13,989 nucleotides of DNA from Spirochaetales bacterium (GTDB lineage: Bacteria > Spirochaetota > Spirochaetia > Sphaerochaetales > Sphaerochaetaceae). The notes beneath the pieces are model-generated. The model made no database searches, had not been told where the DNA came from, and saw only the letters and a list, made by a program, of their open reading frames with translations. The stretch is from the NCBI GenBank assembly GCA_022771185.1, contig JALFCJ010000277.1:1-13989 (forward strand), given 5' to 3'. Shown here piece after piece: positions 1 to 8,154 of this stretch. The position numbers were made by a program, and so were the translations under genes. Within the stretch, counting starts at the first letter, position 1. The number at the start of each line of letters is the position of its first letter.

Positions 1-1073
1 TCGATTTCATGAAGCATACGGTCGATGGAAAACTTATCGTTGTTTTCGCATAGAGAACCTGTAACGTCATACTTATGATCTTTCTCTGAGTTCTCTTTTC
101 CTACCACTGTAATATGATGATAAGAGCCATAGAGAGCTGGACGCATTAAGTCTGCCATGCATGCATCAAGGCCTACATAGTCTTTATACTTCTTTGTCAC
201 GTGGCGGACACTGGACACTAGGTATCCATAAGGTCCTGTTATTGCTCTTCCACACTCGAAAGTGATCTTCAAAGGCTTGAGGCCTTTCTCTTCAACTAAT
301 TCTTTATAGAGGGCATGGATTCTTTCTCCCAGCTCCTTCCACTCTATTCTTGAGTCTTCAGGGCGGTATGGGATTCCTACTCCACCACCCATATCGATGG
401 CTTCGATTTCAACGCCGCACTTCTCTTTTATTTCACCTACCAGAGTAAAGAGCATACGAGCTGTCTCAACAATATAGTCGCTGTTAAGCTCGTTGGAAGC
501 AACCATTGTATGGAGGTAGAAGTGCTTTACGCCCTTCTCTTTGGCAATAGTATATGCTTCGAAGAGCTGATCACGGGTGACGCCATACTTTGCCTCCACA
601 GGGTTACCGATGATTGCATTTCCTGTTCTCTCTCTGCCAGGATTGAATCTGAAGGAGATAGTATCAGGGAGAGAACCACAAGCTCTCTCAACGGCTTCTA
701 TATGTGTAATATCATCCAGATTCAATACAGCTCCAAGTTCAAAGGCCACTTTAAACTCTTCGTCAGGAGTATCGTTACTGGTAAACATAATGTTCTTGCC
801 TTCAATTCCTGCTTCTTTTGCCATGTATAGCTCAGGAAGTGAAGAGCAGTCTGCACCAAAGCCATGCTTTCCTAGTAGCTTGAGTATATTGATATTAGGC
901 AGAGCTTTTACTGCAAAGTAGTTTGTGAAAGAAGGGGCCCAAGAAAAAGCATTCTTCATCTCTTCTGCATTTCTTTCGATTTCATCTCCATCATATATAT
1001 TGAATGGTGTACCAACTTTCTTTACAAGTGCCACCATCTCCTCTGGCGAAAGGGGTAGTTTTTTCTCAGTCAT
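1..1073 (-). CDS. lysA: Diaminopimelate decarboxylase, C-terminus beyond window
   Basis: This PLP enzyme decarboxylates meso-diaminopimelate to L-lysine, the last step of the pathway. The 357 visible residues read through to the left edge without a stop, so the C-terminus is missing. The PLP lysine is K56 in YFAVKALPN. The phosphate-binding glycines are G229-G231 in IDMGGGVG. FECGR (272-276) follows, then the active-site CE pair C342-E343 in GSLCENNDKF. The ATG at 1073 lies inside the end of dapL: the two genes share 8 nt and lysA is read in another frame, so translation is probably coupled. A GGAG sits 7 nt upstream of the ATG. The CENNDKF form marks the anaerobe-type LysA subgroup as I remember it (knowledge, not tested). 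It is the last visible gene of the dapB-dapA-dapL-lysA operon. Confidence 0.95.
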   Translation of the reverse strand, partial: MTEKKLPLSPEEMVALVKKVGTPFNIYDGDEIERNAEEMKNAFSWAPSFTNYFAVKALPNINILKLLGKHGFGADCSSLPELYMAKEAGIEGKNIMFTSNDTPDEEFKVAFELGAVLNLDDITHIEAVERACGSLPDTISFRFNPGRERTGNAIIGNPVEAKYGVTRDQLFEAYTIAKEKGVKHFYLHTMVASNELNSDYIVETARMLFTLVGEIKEKCGVEIEAIDMGGGVGIPYRPEDSRIEWKELGERIHALYKELVEEKGLKPLKITFECGRAITGPYGYLVSSVRHVTKKYKDYVGLDACMADLMRPALYGSYHHITVVGKENSEKDHKYDVTGSLCENNDKFSIDRMLHEI

Positions 1074-2298
1074 TTATATGCTCCACTATTGCTTTTACAG
1101 CCTTCTCGATATCTTCTCTATGTCCATAAGATGAGACACGGACATAACCTTCTCCACTCTTACCGAAACCTGCTCCAGGAGTTACTACTACATGAGCTTT
1201 CTCCAACAGAAAATCGAAGAACTCCCAGCTTCCCATTCCACGAGGAGCCTTTGCCCAGACATATGGGCTGTTGACGCCGCCGTAGCATACGAGGCCTGCT
1301 TTTTCCAGTCCTTCTTTGATTATCTGAGCATTTCCCAAATAGTAATCTACAAGAGACTTGCATTCTTTTCTTCCCTCTTCAGAGAGAGCCATCAAGCCGC
1401 CAGCCTGAGAGATGTTTGATGCACCATTGAAGTATGTGCACTGTCTTCTATTCCACAGTCTATGGATGGTACCTGATTCTGCGTTATCTGCCTCCAAGCC
1501 AAATGGAACTACAGTCCAACCTAGTCTTACGCCAGTAAAGCCTGCATTCTTACTGAAAGAGTTGATTTCAATGGCAACTTTCTCAGCTCCCTCCACTTCA
1601 TAGATAGTGTGTACATATCCAGGAGTGCGGATATAATCGCAATATGCAGCATCATAGATGATGATAGCTTTCTCTTTCAAAGCATATTGGACAAACTTCT
1701 CAAGCTGCTCTTTTGTTGCTACTGCACCAGTAGGGTTATTTGGGAAACAAAGGTATATAAGATCCACATGTCCTTTAGGTGGTTCTGCAACAAAGCCGTT
1801 CTCTTCGTTTGATGGCATGTAAACAAGGTTCTTATACTGTCCTTCCTTCTCGTCGTAGCCCTCGCTTCTACCGCCTGCAACGTTACTGTCAACATAAACC
1901 GGGTATGCTGGATCCTGGACAGCGACAATAGAATCGGCACTGAATATCTGTTGGATATTTGCAGCATCAGCCTTTGCACCGTCACTGACGAAGAACTCTT
2001 CAGCTTCCAAAGAAACACCATACTCTCTCTTATAGAAATCGCTGAGAGCCTTTCTGAGGGGTGTATCACCCTGCTCGTCTCCATATCCTGTATAAGTATT
2101 TCTATCTGAAAGGAGATCGATTTTATGGTGCATTGCCTTGGCTATCTCCGGCGTCAGGGCTTCTGTTGTGTTTCCGATTCCCAGTCTCAGGACTTTTTCT
2201 CCAGGATTCTTTTCCTGCCACTTCTTTGTTCGTCTAGCTATTTCAGGGAAAAGATAACCACCAGAAAGTTTAAGAAAATCCTCATTAACTTTTGCCAT
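1066..2298 (-). CDS. dapL: LL-diaminopimelate aminotransferase
   Basis: It converts tetrahydrodipicolinate directly to LL-diaminopimelate using glutamate as amino donor, bypassing the succinylase and acetylase branches. It is a class I/II fold aminotransferase of 410 residues, the usual DapL length. The N-terminal LSGGYLFPEIARR and the GIGNTTEALTP segment are DapL-like. PLP-site residues are visible: SDGAKAD (105-111), N187 in PNNPTG, D216 and Y219 in DAAYCDY, and the Schiff-base lysine K250 in SFSKNAGFTGVRLGW. The start follows a strong AAGGAGG (2309-2315), and its ATG overlaps the dapA stop by 1 nt (TAATG). The 3' end overlaps lysA by 8 nt. Its presence between dapA and lysA identifies the aminotransferase variant of lysine synthesis; the DapF epimerase needed to make the meso isomer is not in the window. 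Confidence 0.96.
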   Translation of the reverse strand: MAKVNEDFLKLSGGYLFPEIARRTKKWQEKNPGEKVLRLGIGNTTEALTPEIAKAMHHKIDLLSDRNTYTGYGDEQGDTPLRKALSDFYKREYGVSLEAEEFFVSDGAKADAANIQQIFSADSIVAVQDPAYPVYVDSNVAGGRSEGYDEKEGQYKNLVYMPSNEENGFVAEPPKGHVDLIYLCFPNNPTGAVATKEQLEKFVQYALKEKAIIIYDAAYCDYIRTPGYVHTIYEVEGAEKVAIEINSFSKNAGFTGVRLGWTVVPFGLEADNAESGTIHRLWNRRQCTYFNGASNISQAGGLMALSEEGRKECKSLVDYYLGNAQIIKEGLEKAGLVCYGGVNSPYVWAKAPRGMGSWEFFDFLLEKAHVVVTPGAGFGKSGEGYVRVSSYGHREDIEKAVKAIVEHIND

Positions 2299-3206
2299 TA
2301 GATTCTACCCTCCTTCTTATCGTCCATCATTCTGTCTATAACGCTAAATAGGTGCGTCCTATGCTCTTCTTTCTCCAGAGTACAGAGAGGCAGTCTGAAA
2401 ATCTCTTTGCAATATCCAGCCTTGGCCATAGCTGTCTTGATTGGAATAGGGTTTGTCTCAACAAAGCAGACCTTGAAGAATTCACTGAACCAAGCATTAT
2501 ATTTCTCAGCTGTCTCGAAGTCTCCAGAGAGGGCTGCATGCGTCATCTTCACCATTTCTGAAGGGAACAAGTTTGATGCAACAGATATGACACCGTCTCC
2601 TCCCTTTCTGATAAGGTCCAGGGTAAGGTTATCGTCACCGCTGAGAACAGAGAAGTCATCTTCTGTAGTGCTTATTACAGAAGACATCTGATCGATAGAG
2701 CCGCTTGCTTCCTTTACCGCTACGATGTTCGGGCACTCAGCTTCAAGTCTCAACAGAGTCTCTGTCTCCAAGTTAACCCCAGTTCTTCCCTTGATATTGT
2801 ATAGGATACATGGAACAGAGACAGAGTCAGCAATAGCCTTGAAGTGTAGATAAAGTCCCTTCTGTGTCGGCTTATTGTAATATGGGTTGACTAGGAGGAC
2901 GGCATCAACACCGGCGTCCTGGGCATGCTGACTAAGCCTGATGGCTTCGTTTGTTGCGTTGGAACCTGTCCCAGCGATTACAGGGACTCTTCCTTTTGCG
3001 AATCTGATAGTCTGGGCAATGACCCTGTCATGTTCTTCATGGGATAGTGTTGGAGACTCTCCTGTGGTTCCACATGGAACAAGACCATCTATTCCTGCAT
3101 CAATCTGTGCCTCGACAAGTCTCTCGAGAGAGATATAGTCAACTGTGTTGTACTCTGTAAAGGGAGTGATCATTGCTGTGAATACTCCCCTGAATGTGTT
3201 TTTCAT
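2298..3206 (-). CDS. dapA: 4-hydroxy-tetrahydrodipicolinate synthase
   Basis: It condenses pyruvate with aspartate semialdehyde, the committed step of lysine synthesis. It is a TIM-barrel class I aldolase of 302 residues. Visible active-site parts are T47-T48 in CGTTGES, Y110 in NPYYNKP, Y136 and R141 in LYNIKGRTG, and the Schiff-base lysine K165 in VAVKEASGS. Where most relatives have a YN-x-P-x-RT pattern this protein has K139. I chose the ATG at 3206 rather than an in-frame TTG at 3218. The ATG has a GGAG (3213-3216) 6 nt upstream and lies 1 nt past the dapB stop, whereas the TTG would overlap dapB for no reason. The TAA overlaps the dapL ATG by 1 nt, so this is the second gene of a tightly coupled operon. 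Confidence 0.96.
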   Translation of the reverse strand: MKNTFRGVFTAMITPFTEYNTVDYISLERLVEAQIDAGIDGLVPCGTTGESPTLSHEEHDRVIAQTIRFAKGRVPVIAGTGSNATNEAIRLSQHAQDAGVDAVLLVNPYYNKPTQKGLYLHFKAIADSVSVPCILYNIKGRTGVNLETETLLRLEAECPNIVAVKEASGSIDQMSSVISTTEDDFSVLSGDDNLTLDLIRKGGDGVISVASNLFPSEMVKMTHAALSGDFETAEKYNAWFSEFFKVCFVETNPIPIKTAMAKAGYCKEIFRLPLCTLEKEEHRTHLFSVIDRMMDDKKEGRI

Positions 3207-3207
3207 T

Positions 3208-3969
3208 TTATTCTCCAAAAGTTTCGTTCAAGTAATCGTCAAGGGTAAGAACGCCCCTTCTTCCTGTATCTTTAATCCACTCTGCAGCCATAACTGCGCC
3301 TAGGGCAAAGCCAGCACGGGAGCGGGCTGTATGTGTGAGAGTAATGGTGTCTGCATCACTATCAAAGATCACGCTATGCACTCCTGGTGTCTTTCCTACT
3401 CTTACCGATGATATCTGAAGGCTTTCTTTTTCTATTTTTCCCTCGGAGTTACCCAAGAGTATCTTTTCTTTTCCAGGCATAGTGTCGAGAAGAGCTTCTG
3501 CTACCATCAAAGCAGTGCCGGACGGACTGTCCTTCTTCTCTGTATGGTGTACTTCATATATAGATGCATCATATCCAGAGACTTTTCCATATAACTCTCC
3601 AGCCTTTCTGCATAACTTCAAGAAGAGGGCGACACCGATAGAGTAATTTCCACTGTACATTACTCTAACGTCTTTTCCTTCTCCATGTGCTTTGACTTCT
3701 TCCAGTCTATCTACCCAACCTGTTGTTCCAATAACTGCAGGAATAGAGTAATCGATATATTTTTTTATGTTTTCTACTGCGTTATCCGGGGAAGAAAAGT
3801 CTATTACGACATCTGCGTCTTTAAAGAGAGAAGCTTCCAGTGTTTTATTTGTCACTCTCGCATCCAATGAAAAGGGGTCCACAACCCCTATTACATTATG
3901 TCCTCTAGAAGTTAGGACGGAATATAGCTCCCTTCCCATTTTGCCAAATCCAGTCAATACAACGTTCAT
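3208..3969 (-). CDS. dapB: 4-hydroxy-tetrahydrodipicolinate reductase
   Basis: It reduces the DapA product with NAD(P)H to tetrahydrodipicolinate, the substrate of DapL. It is 253 residues, at the short end for DapB. The Rossmann glycine motif GFGKMGREL is at 7-15, followed by VVIDFSSPDN (54-63) and GTTGW (81-85). The catalytic/substrate-binding stretch has H141-H142, K146 and SGTA 150-153 in EVHHTEKKDSPSGTA. The C-terminal TLTHTARSRAGFALGA completes the fold. It is the first gene of the lysine operon. Its start is preceded by a 98-nt intergenic region holding the operon promoter candidates. A GGAG is only 2 nt from the ATG, which is very close for a working Shine-Dalgarno site. Confidence 0.95.
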   Translation of the reverse strand: MNVVLTGFGKMGRELYSVLTSRGHNVIGVVDPFSLDARVTNKTLEASLFKDADVVIDFSSPDNAVENIKKYIDYSIPAVIGTTGWVDRLEEVKAHGEGKDVRVMYSGNYSIGVALFLKLCRKAGELYGKVSGYDASIYEVHHTEKKDSPSGTALMVAEALLDTMPGKEKILLGNSEGKIEKESLQISSVRVGKTPGVHSVIFDSDADTITLTHTARSRAGFALGAVMAAEWIKDTGRRGVLTLDDYLNETFGE

Positions 3970-3975
3970 GTCTCC

Positions 3976-4005
3976 AATATATCAGAAAGAGGAAGATGTT
4001 GTCTA
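3976..4005 (-). promoter_or_regulatory. Candidate dapB operon promoter, leaderless geometry
   Basis: On the minus strand TAGACA (4000-4005) is separated by 18 nt from TATATT (3976-3981), which ends 6 nt before the dapB ATG. Transcription from it would start at or next to the start codon. The spacing of -10 to ATG matches that of four other genes here. A competing candidate lies just upstream. Confidence 0.4.
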
Positions 4006-4006
4006 T

Positions 4007-4035
4007 ATTCTAACAGAATGTTATTATAATAACAA
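4007..4035 (-). promoter_or_regulatory. Alternative dapB operon promoter
   Basis: On the minus strand TTGTTA (4030-4035) and TAGAAT (4007-4012) are 17 nt apart, matching sigma-70 consensus at 4/6 and 5/6 positions. It would give a leader of about 30 nt including the GGAG before dapB. Its -35 overlaps the palindrome at 4019-4034. Confidence 0.45.
4019..4034. repeat. Perfect 16-bp palindrome upstream of dapB
   Basis: TGTTATTATAATAACA is a perfect palindrome in the only substantial intergenic gap of the minus-strand block. It overlaps the -35 of the upstream dapB promoter candidate, where a repressor operator would be placed. No known operator consensus is matched convincingly, and an AT-only core can arise by chance. 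Confidence 0.4.
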
Positions 4036-4067
4036 AATACATACTAGATATGTAAAGAATCGGAATC

Positions 4068-4802
4068 TTAGTCAGAAATCAGCTCAGTCCACATAGGGCG
4101 GAATGAGGAAGAAAGAGCCACATTCATGCTGGAGATATGAGAGAATGATGTGCCATAGAAAGGCAAGTGGCCTCTATCTATAACTCTATCAGATAGAATA
4201 TCTACAGCCATTTTCCCATATCCCTTTCCTCTGTATTTCGGTTTTGTATTTACGCCTATCTGCCACATCAACATGCTATCTGAGCTAGCGCCTGCCATAG
4301 AAACGATTTCTCCCTTTTCCATAATCGCCACACCTATTTCGTCTGGAGCGTTCTCGTCGAAGGCAAAGGCTTCGGAAAAATCATCGTTATCTCTATATTT
4401 CTCTATCTCATCTTTTTCAATGATTCTATAGGACAGGTCACCTTTATCTACAAAACTCTTATGTGACTTGACAAAGAAAGGGTGGATCATCTCCAGTCTT
4501 CTATTGTATGTAGAAAGCATCATAATGATTTTTGATAGACTTCCGTCATCAAAAATCCAGTCTCCTTTTCTCTTTCCTATTATTCCTTTGATAGCTTCAA
4601 TCGCTTCCTCTTTTCCTGTAGCAACTATCTTTCCATTAAATACAGCCATCTTAAGAAAAATATCCGGGTTGTCATCAAAGCGTCTTCGTCCCTCCTGTGG
4701 CTTATAGATGGAGAAATGGTTTTCATTATCTAGGAGAAAGGAGAGAGGCATATTGTAGTCAAAGGAGAGCTGCGCAACCACAGTAGAGAAAGCCTTATCC
4801 AT
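4068..4802 (-). CDS. GNAT-family N-acetyltransferase with uncharacterised N-terminal half
   Basis: The 244-residue product ends in a GNAT-like domain at about residues 125-244. The acetyl-CoA pyrophosphate-binding motif is RGKGYG (191-196), preceded by the beta-strand MWQIGVNTKPKY and followed by a helix, then SSMNVALSSSFRP, typical of the GNAT C-terminus. The acyl acceptor cannot be read from the sequence. Residues 1-120 have no motif I recognise and may be a substrate-binding or dimerisation domain. The ATG overlaps the uvrB end by 8 nt, with AGGA about 9 nt upstream inside uvrB, so it is the last gene of the htrA-uvrB operon. No intrinsic terminator is evident after it; the dapB promoter region follows. 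Its linkage to uvrB suggests co-expression, not a repair function. Confidence 0.75.
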   Translation of the reverse strand: MDKAFSTVVAQLSFDYNMPLSFLLDNENHFSIYKPQEGRRRFDDNPDIFLKMAVFNGKIVATGKEEAIEAIKGIIGKRKGDWIFDDGSLSKIIMMLSTYNRRLEMIHPFFVKSHKSFVDKGDLSYRIIEKDEIEKYRDNDDFSEAFAFDENAPDEIGVAIMEKGEIVSMAGASSDSMLMWQIGVNTKPKYRGKGYGKMAVDILSDRVIDRGHLPFYGTSFSHISSMNVALSSSFRPMWTELISD

Positions 4803-6837
4803 CTACCAAGTCCTTTCTATCTTTTATTCTCTGTATCTCGTCTCTAATGACGGCAGCCTTCTCAAACTGCAAGTTCTCTGCATACTCCATCATCTGCTTT
4901 TCCAGCGTCTTTATGTACTTCTTTCGATCCTTTTCCACAAGAAGATTATAGTTGCCTTTAAGAATCTTGGCGTCTTCTTTGGCAATGGCTTCGCTATCCT
5001 TGATTTCTCTCTCAAGAATATCTTCAATCTCTTTCTTGATAGTAGTTGGAGTGATGCCATGCTCCTTGTTCCATGCCATCTGGACTTTTCGTCTATGCTC
5101 TGTCTCTTCAATGGCTTCAGTCATTGCCGGGCTCATTTTGTCAGCATACATGATTACTCTTCCGTCAGCATTTCTTGCGGCTCTTCCTATAGTCTGGATA
5201 AGGGATGTCGCTGAACGAAGGAAACCTATTTTGTCTGCGTCCAATATTGCAACCAGCGATACTTCCGGTAGGTCCAAGCCTTCTCTAAGGAGGTTTATTC
5301 CAACAAGTACATCATACTTTCCTTTTCTCAAATCTCTTAGTATTTCTACTCTTTCGATAGTGTCCACTTCGCTATGAAGGTATTGTACTTTGAGACCAAG
5401 ACCCAGAAGGTAGGTGGTAAGGTCCTCACTCATTTTCTTAGTAAGGGTAGTCACCAATACTCTCTCGCCTTTATCTATCGTCTTTCTTATCTCACCATAT
5501 AAGTCTTCCATCTGTCCTTCAGTTGGCTTAACTGTAATCTCTGGATCCAAAAGACCTGTAGGCCTGATAAGCTGCTCCACTATCTGCACAGATTCTTCTT
5601 TCTCTTTCGGTCCTGGAGTAGCCGAAACATAGATTCTCTGTCCTACCTTGGAGTCGAACTCTTCATACTTCAAAGGCCTGTTATCGAGGGCGGAAGGAAG
5701 ACGGAAACCATAGTTTACAAGGTTCATCTTTCTCGATCTGTCACCTTCATACATAGCTCCTATCTGAGGAAGAGTAACATGGCTTTCATCTATAAAGGTG
5801 ACAAAGTCATCTGGGAAGTAATCCAAGAGGACAGCTGGTCTCTCTCCAGGCTTACGTCCTGTAAGAGGTCTGGAGTAATTTTCGATACCTGAGCAATATC
5901 CTACTTCCTGAAGCATCTCCAAGTCGTACTCAACTCTGCTCTTTATTCTTTCAGCTTCCACGTACTTTCCATTGGAAATAAAGTATTGGTATCTCTCTTC
6001 CTTCTCATCGTCTATTGCCTTTATGGCCCTATCTATCTGTGTCTGAGGCATGACGAACTGCTTTGCCGGGTAAAGGGTGACAGCGTCCACATGTTCTCTC
6101 TTCTCTCCTGTAATGGGATCAAACCATACAATGTCGACGATAGTATCCCAATCGAGAGTTATTCTAAAAGCTGTCTCCAAGTATGCAGGATATATTTCTA
6201 TGATATCGCCCTTAGGTCTGAAGGTACCTCGCTCCAGAATCGCATCATTTCTCTCATAAAGCATTCTCAATAGTTGGTCGAATACTATTCTTCTATCAAA
6301 GTCTTCGCCCACTCTGAACGTCCAAAGCATGTCTCTGAGAGACACAGGGTTACCCAGGCCATAGATGCAAGATACAGTTGCAACTACGATTACATCTCTT
6401 CTTTCCATAAGCGAGAAAGAAGCATGGAGCCTAAGTCTATCGATTTCATCGTTAATGTCGACTTCTTTTTCTATATATAAGTCTTTTCCCGGCACATACG
6501 CTTCAGGTTGGTAGAAATCGTATGTAGATACAAAGTATGTAACCGCATTCTCAGGGAAGAATGTTTTGAACTCTCTATAGAGCTGAGCCGAGAGGGTCTT
6601 GTTATGGCTGAGGATAAGAGTGGGCTTCTGAATCTTCTCAATAAGTTTTGCCATTGTGAAAGTCTTACCACTTCCTGTAACACCCTTAAGCGTCTGTGCC
6701 CTATCGCCTTCAAGATATCCTTGATAGAGGGCATCTACCGCGTCCCCCTGATCTCCTGAAAGCTGGAAAGGAGCATGTACCACAAAGGGCTTTTCTACTC
6801 CCGATATATAATCTGGATATCTCATCTCAGAATCCAT
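4795..6837 (-). CDS. uvrB: Excinuclease ABC subunit B
   Basis: UvrB is the helicase-like subunit that verifies DNA damage after UvrA loading and recruits UvrC for incision. At 680 residues it is full length. Motifs in order are: Walker A GVTGSGKT at 52-59; the beta-hairpin region with YDFYQPEAYVPGKD (106-119); the DESH Walker B at 350-353 followed by QIGAMYEGDRSRK; the helicase C-terminal GINLLREGLDLPE (513-525); and QTIGRAARN (548-556). A UVR domain that contacts UvrC occupies about 640-676 (EKQMMEYAENLQFEKAAVIR). The ATG at 6837 is favoured by a GAGGAG ending 8 nt upstream; this start overlaps htrA by 16 nt. The in-frame ATG at 6825 would give a 4-nt ATGA overlap but has a poor Shine-Dalgarno site. 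It is the middle gene of a three-gene operon. Confidence 0.98.
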   Translation of the reverse strand: MDSEMRYPDYISGVEKPFVVHAPFQLSGDQGDAVDALYQGYLEGDRAQTLKGVTGSGKTFTMAKLIEKIQKPTLILSHNKTLSAQLYREFKTFFPENAVTYFVSTYDFYQPEAYVPGKDLYIEKEVDINDEIDRLRLHASFSLMERRDVIVVATVSCIYGLGNPVSLRDMLWTFRVGEDFDRRIVFDQLLRMLYERNDAILERGTFRPKGDIIEIYPAYLETAFRITLDWDTIVDIVWFDPITGEKREHVDAVTLYPAKQFVMPQTQIDRAIKAIDDEKEERYQYFISNGKYVEAERIKSRVEYDLEMLQEVGYCSGIENYSRPLTGRKPGERPAVLLDYFPDDFVTFIDESHVTLPQIGAMYEGDRSRKMNLVNYGFRLPSALDNRPLKYEEFDSKVGQRIYVSATPGPKEKEESVQIVEQLIRPTGLLDPEITVKPTEGQMEDLYGEIRKTIDKGERVLVTTLTKKMSEDLTTYLLGLGLKVQYLHSEVDTIERVEILRDLRKGKYDVLVGINLLREGLDLPEVSLVAILDADKIGFLRSATSLIQTIGRAARNADGRVIMYADKMSPAMTEAIEETEHRRKVQMAWNKEHGITPTTIKKEIEDILEREIKDSEAIAKEDAKILKGNYNLLVEKDRKKYIKTLEKQMMEYAENLQFEKAAVIRDEIQRIKDRKDLVDG

Positions 6838-8075
6838 CTTGTATTCTCCTCTGTCTGCTCGACTAACTCAACGCCTTTGAGTTCAACTATTTCTTCATTT
6901 CTTACTACAGTTACGTCAACTTTGTCCCCTGGGGATGAAGCATAAAGAATTGCGAAGTAGTCTGTATAACCTTCTACTTTCTTTCCATTTATTCCAATAA
7001 CTACGTCTCCGCCCAGGTATATGACTGAGTTTCCATATTGGGCTTTTTCATTTCCACCCTTGATACCGCCTTTATCAGCCATACCTGTAGGTACAACCTG
7101 GCTTACCAAAATACCCTTGTCCACAGGAAGGTTGCAGTAAGACACAATCTGGCTATTAAGTTCTACTGATAAGAAATCAAACCATCCTCTTGATACTTTT
7201 CCATCCTTTATTATCTTCTCTGCAATTGTCCTCACACTCTCCACAGGGAGGGCAAAGGATATTCCCTGTGCTGAGCCTGATGTAGAGTATATAGATGAGA
7301 CCAGGCCTACCATTCTGCCTTTGGTATCCAGCAAAGGTCCCCCTGAGTTACCTGGGTTAATAAGAGCGTCAGTCTGGATCATATTTGGAATGACGGAAGC
7401 TGATGTATTTGTGCTAACCATTCTTTCCAAACCTGAAACCATACCGGATGTGAGGGACCAAGTGTATCCATAAGGGTTACCGATGGCAAGTAGGGTCTGC
7501 CCTACTGTCAAATCCTCTGAGGATCCCAGTTCCATAGGAACAAGATTTTCTTTATCTGTCTTTAGTATCGCAATATCAGATAGAGAGTCATATCCCACAA
7601 GAGTGGCTCTCGAAGTAGTCTCATCAGAGAATACAATAGAGAACTCTGTGCCTGATCCTACTACATGTTTATTAGTAACAATATAACCGTCACCAGTGAG
7701 TATCACTCCACTTCCCTGTCCTGAGTCCGAGAGAGCACTCTCAGCTAGTATCTGCACGACACTGTCTTTACACTTTTTATAGACGGCAATATTCCTCATC
7801 TCTTCTGGCGTATATGTCCAAGAACCATCTTTACTCTGAAAGAGTGGAATCAACTCTTCCCCGTAGTAGACTTGGTCTACAGGAATCCCTGCCATTTCCA
7901 ATAGAGTATCGACGCCATCTTTATCTACTACCTCCTGCATGGCTTTTCCTAAGCTCTCTTTTTGTTTTTCTGCACTCAAGTACCCGGTCCATAGTCCCAA
8001 GCCCAGAATCACAGCCACAGAAGCAGATGCAACGATGATGATAGTCAATATCTCTGAGAATGAAAAACGCTTCAT
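6822..8075 (-). CDS. HtrA/DegP-like membrane-anchored serine protease with PDZ domain
   Basis: This is a trypsin-fold protease of the cell-envelope quality-control family, 417 residues. Residues 8-32 form a hydrophobic signal-anchor (EILTIIIVASASVAVILG), so the rest should lie outside the cytoplasmic membrane. The catalytic triad is intact: H138 in TNKHVV, D168 in DSLSDIAILK and S244 in NPGNSGGPLLD. One PDZ-like domain covers about 305-405 (DKGILVSQVVPTG to GDKVDVTVVRNEEIVELKG). I chose the ATG at 8075, which puts a short basic MKRF before the anchor. A GTG at 8096 would extend it by 7 residues but has no Shine-Dalgarno site and would overlap the -10. It is the first gene of the htrA-uvrB-GNAT unit and ends 16 nt inside uvrB. 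Which paralogue (DegP, DegS or HtrA) cannot be decided. Confidence 0.92.
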   Translation of the reverse strand: MKRFSFSEILTIIIVASASVAVILGLGLWTGYLSAEKQKESLGKAMQEVVDKDGVDTLLEMAGIPVDQVYYGEELIPLFQSKDGSWTYTPEEMRNIAVYKKCKDSVVQILAESALSDSGQGSGVILTGDGYIVTNKHVVGSGTEFSIVFSDETTSRATLVGYDSLSDIAILKTDKENLVPMELGSSEDLTVGQTLLAIGNPYGYTWSLTSGMVSGLERMVSTNTSASVIPNMIQTDALINPGNSGGPLLDTKGRMVGLVSSIYSTSGSAQGISFALPVESVRTIAEKIIKDGKVSRGWFDFLSVELNSQIVSYCNLPVDKGILVSQVVPTGMADKGGIKGGNEKAQYGNSVIYLGGDVVIGINGKKVEGYTDYFAILYASSPGDKVDVTVVRNEEIVELKGVELVEQTEENTRWILR

Positions 8076-8081
8076 GCAAAG

Positions 8082-8110
8082 AGGATACAATGGCACTTGG
8101 ATTTGTTCAA
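8082..8110 (-). promoter_or_regulatory. htrA promoter, leaderless geometry
   Basis: On the minus strand TTGAAC (8105-8110), a 17-nt spacer and TATCCT (8082-8087) are followed by 6 nt and the htrA ATG. Both hexamers match consensus at 4/6. There is no Shine-Dalgarno site, so initiation on a leaderless mRNA is inferred. Confidence 0.5.
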
Positions 8111-8119
8111 CGAAGAGGC

Positions 8120-8148
8120 ATGAACTACATTCTTTTATGTGTTAGAAT
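8120..8148 (+). promoter_or_regulatory. Methyltransferase promoter, extended -10, leaderless geometry
   Basis: TAGAAT (8143-8148) matches the -10 consensus at 5/6 and is preceded by TGT, an extended -10 element. The -35 (8120-8125, ATGAAC) is weak. Only 6 nt separate the -10 from the ATG at 8155, with no Shine-Dalgarno site. It is divergent from the htrA promoter, whose -35 lies about 10 nt away. Confidence 0.55.
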
Positions 8149-8154
8149 AGAACT

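Noticed and set aside
510..921. Plus-strand open frames of about 110 residues opposite lysA, and similar ones opposite dapL, uvrB and glnS
   Set aside because: They are antisense to strongly conserved enzymes, have no motif and are expected by-products of the codon use.
3207..3218. TTG start for dapA at 3218, giving 306 residues
   Set aside because: The ATG at 3206 has a GGAG at 6 nt and sits 1 nt after the dapB stop; the TTG has no comparable ribosome site.
8076..8096. GTG start for the HtrA-like protease at 8096
   Set aside because: It adds seven residues before the natural basic N-terminus of the signal anchor, has no Shine-Dalgarno site and overlaps the predicted -10.
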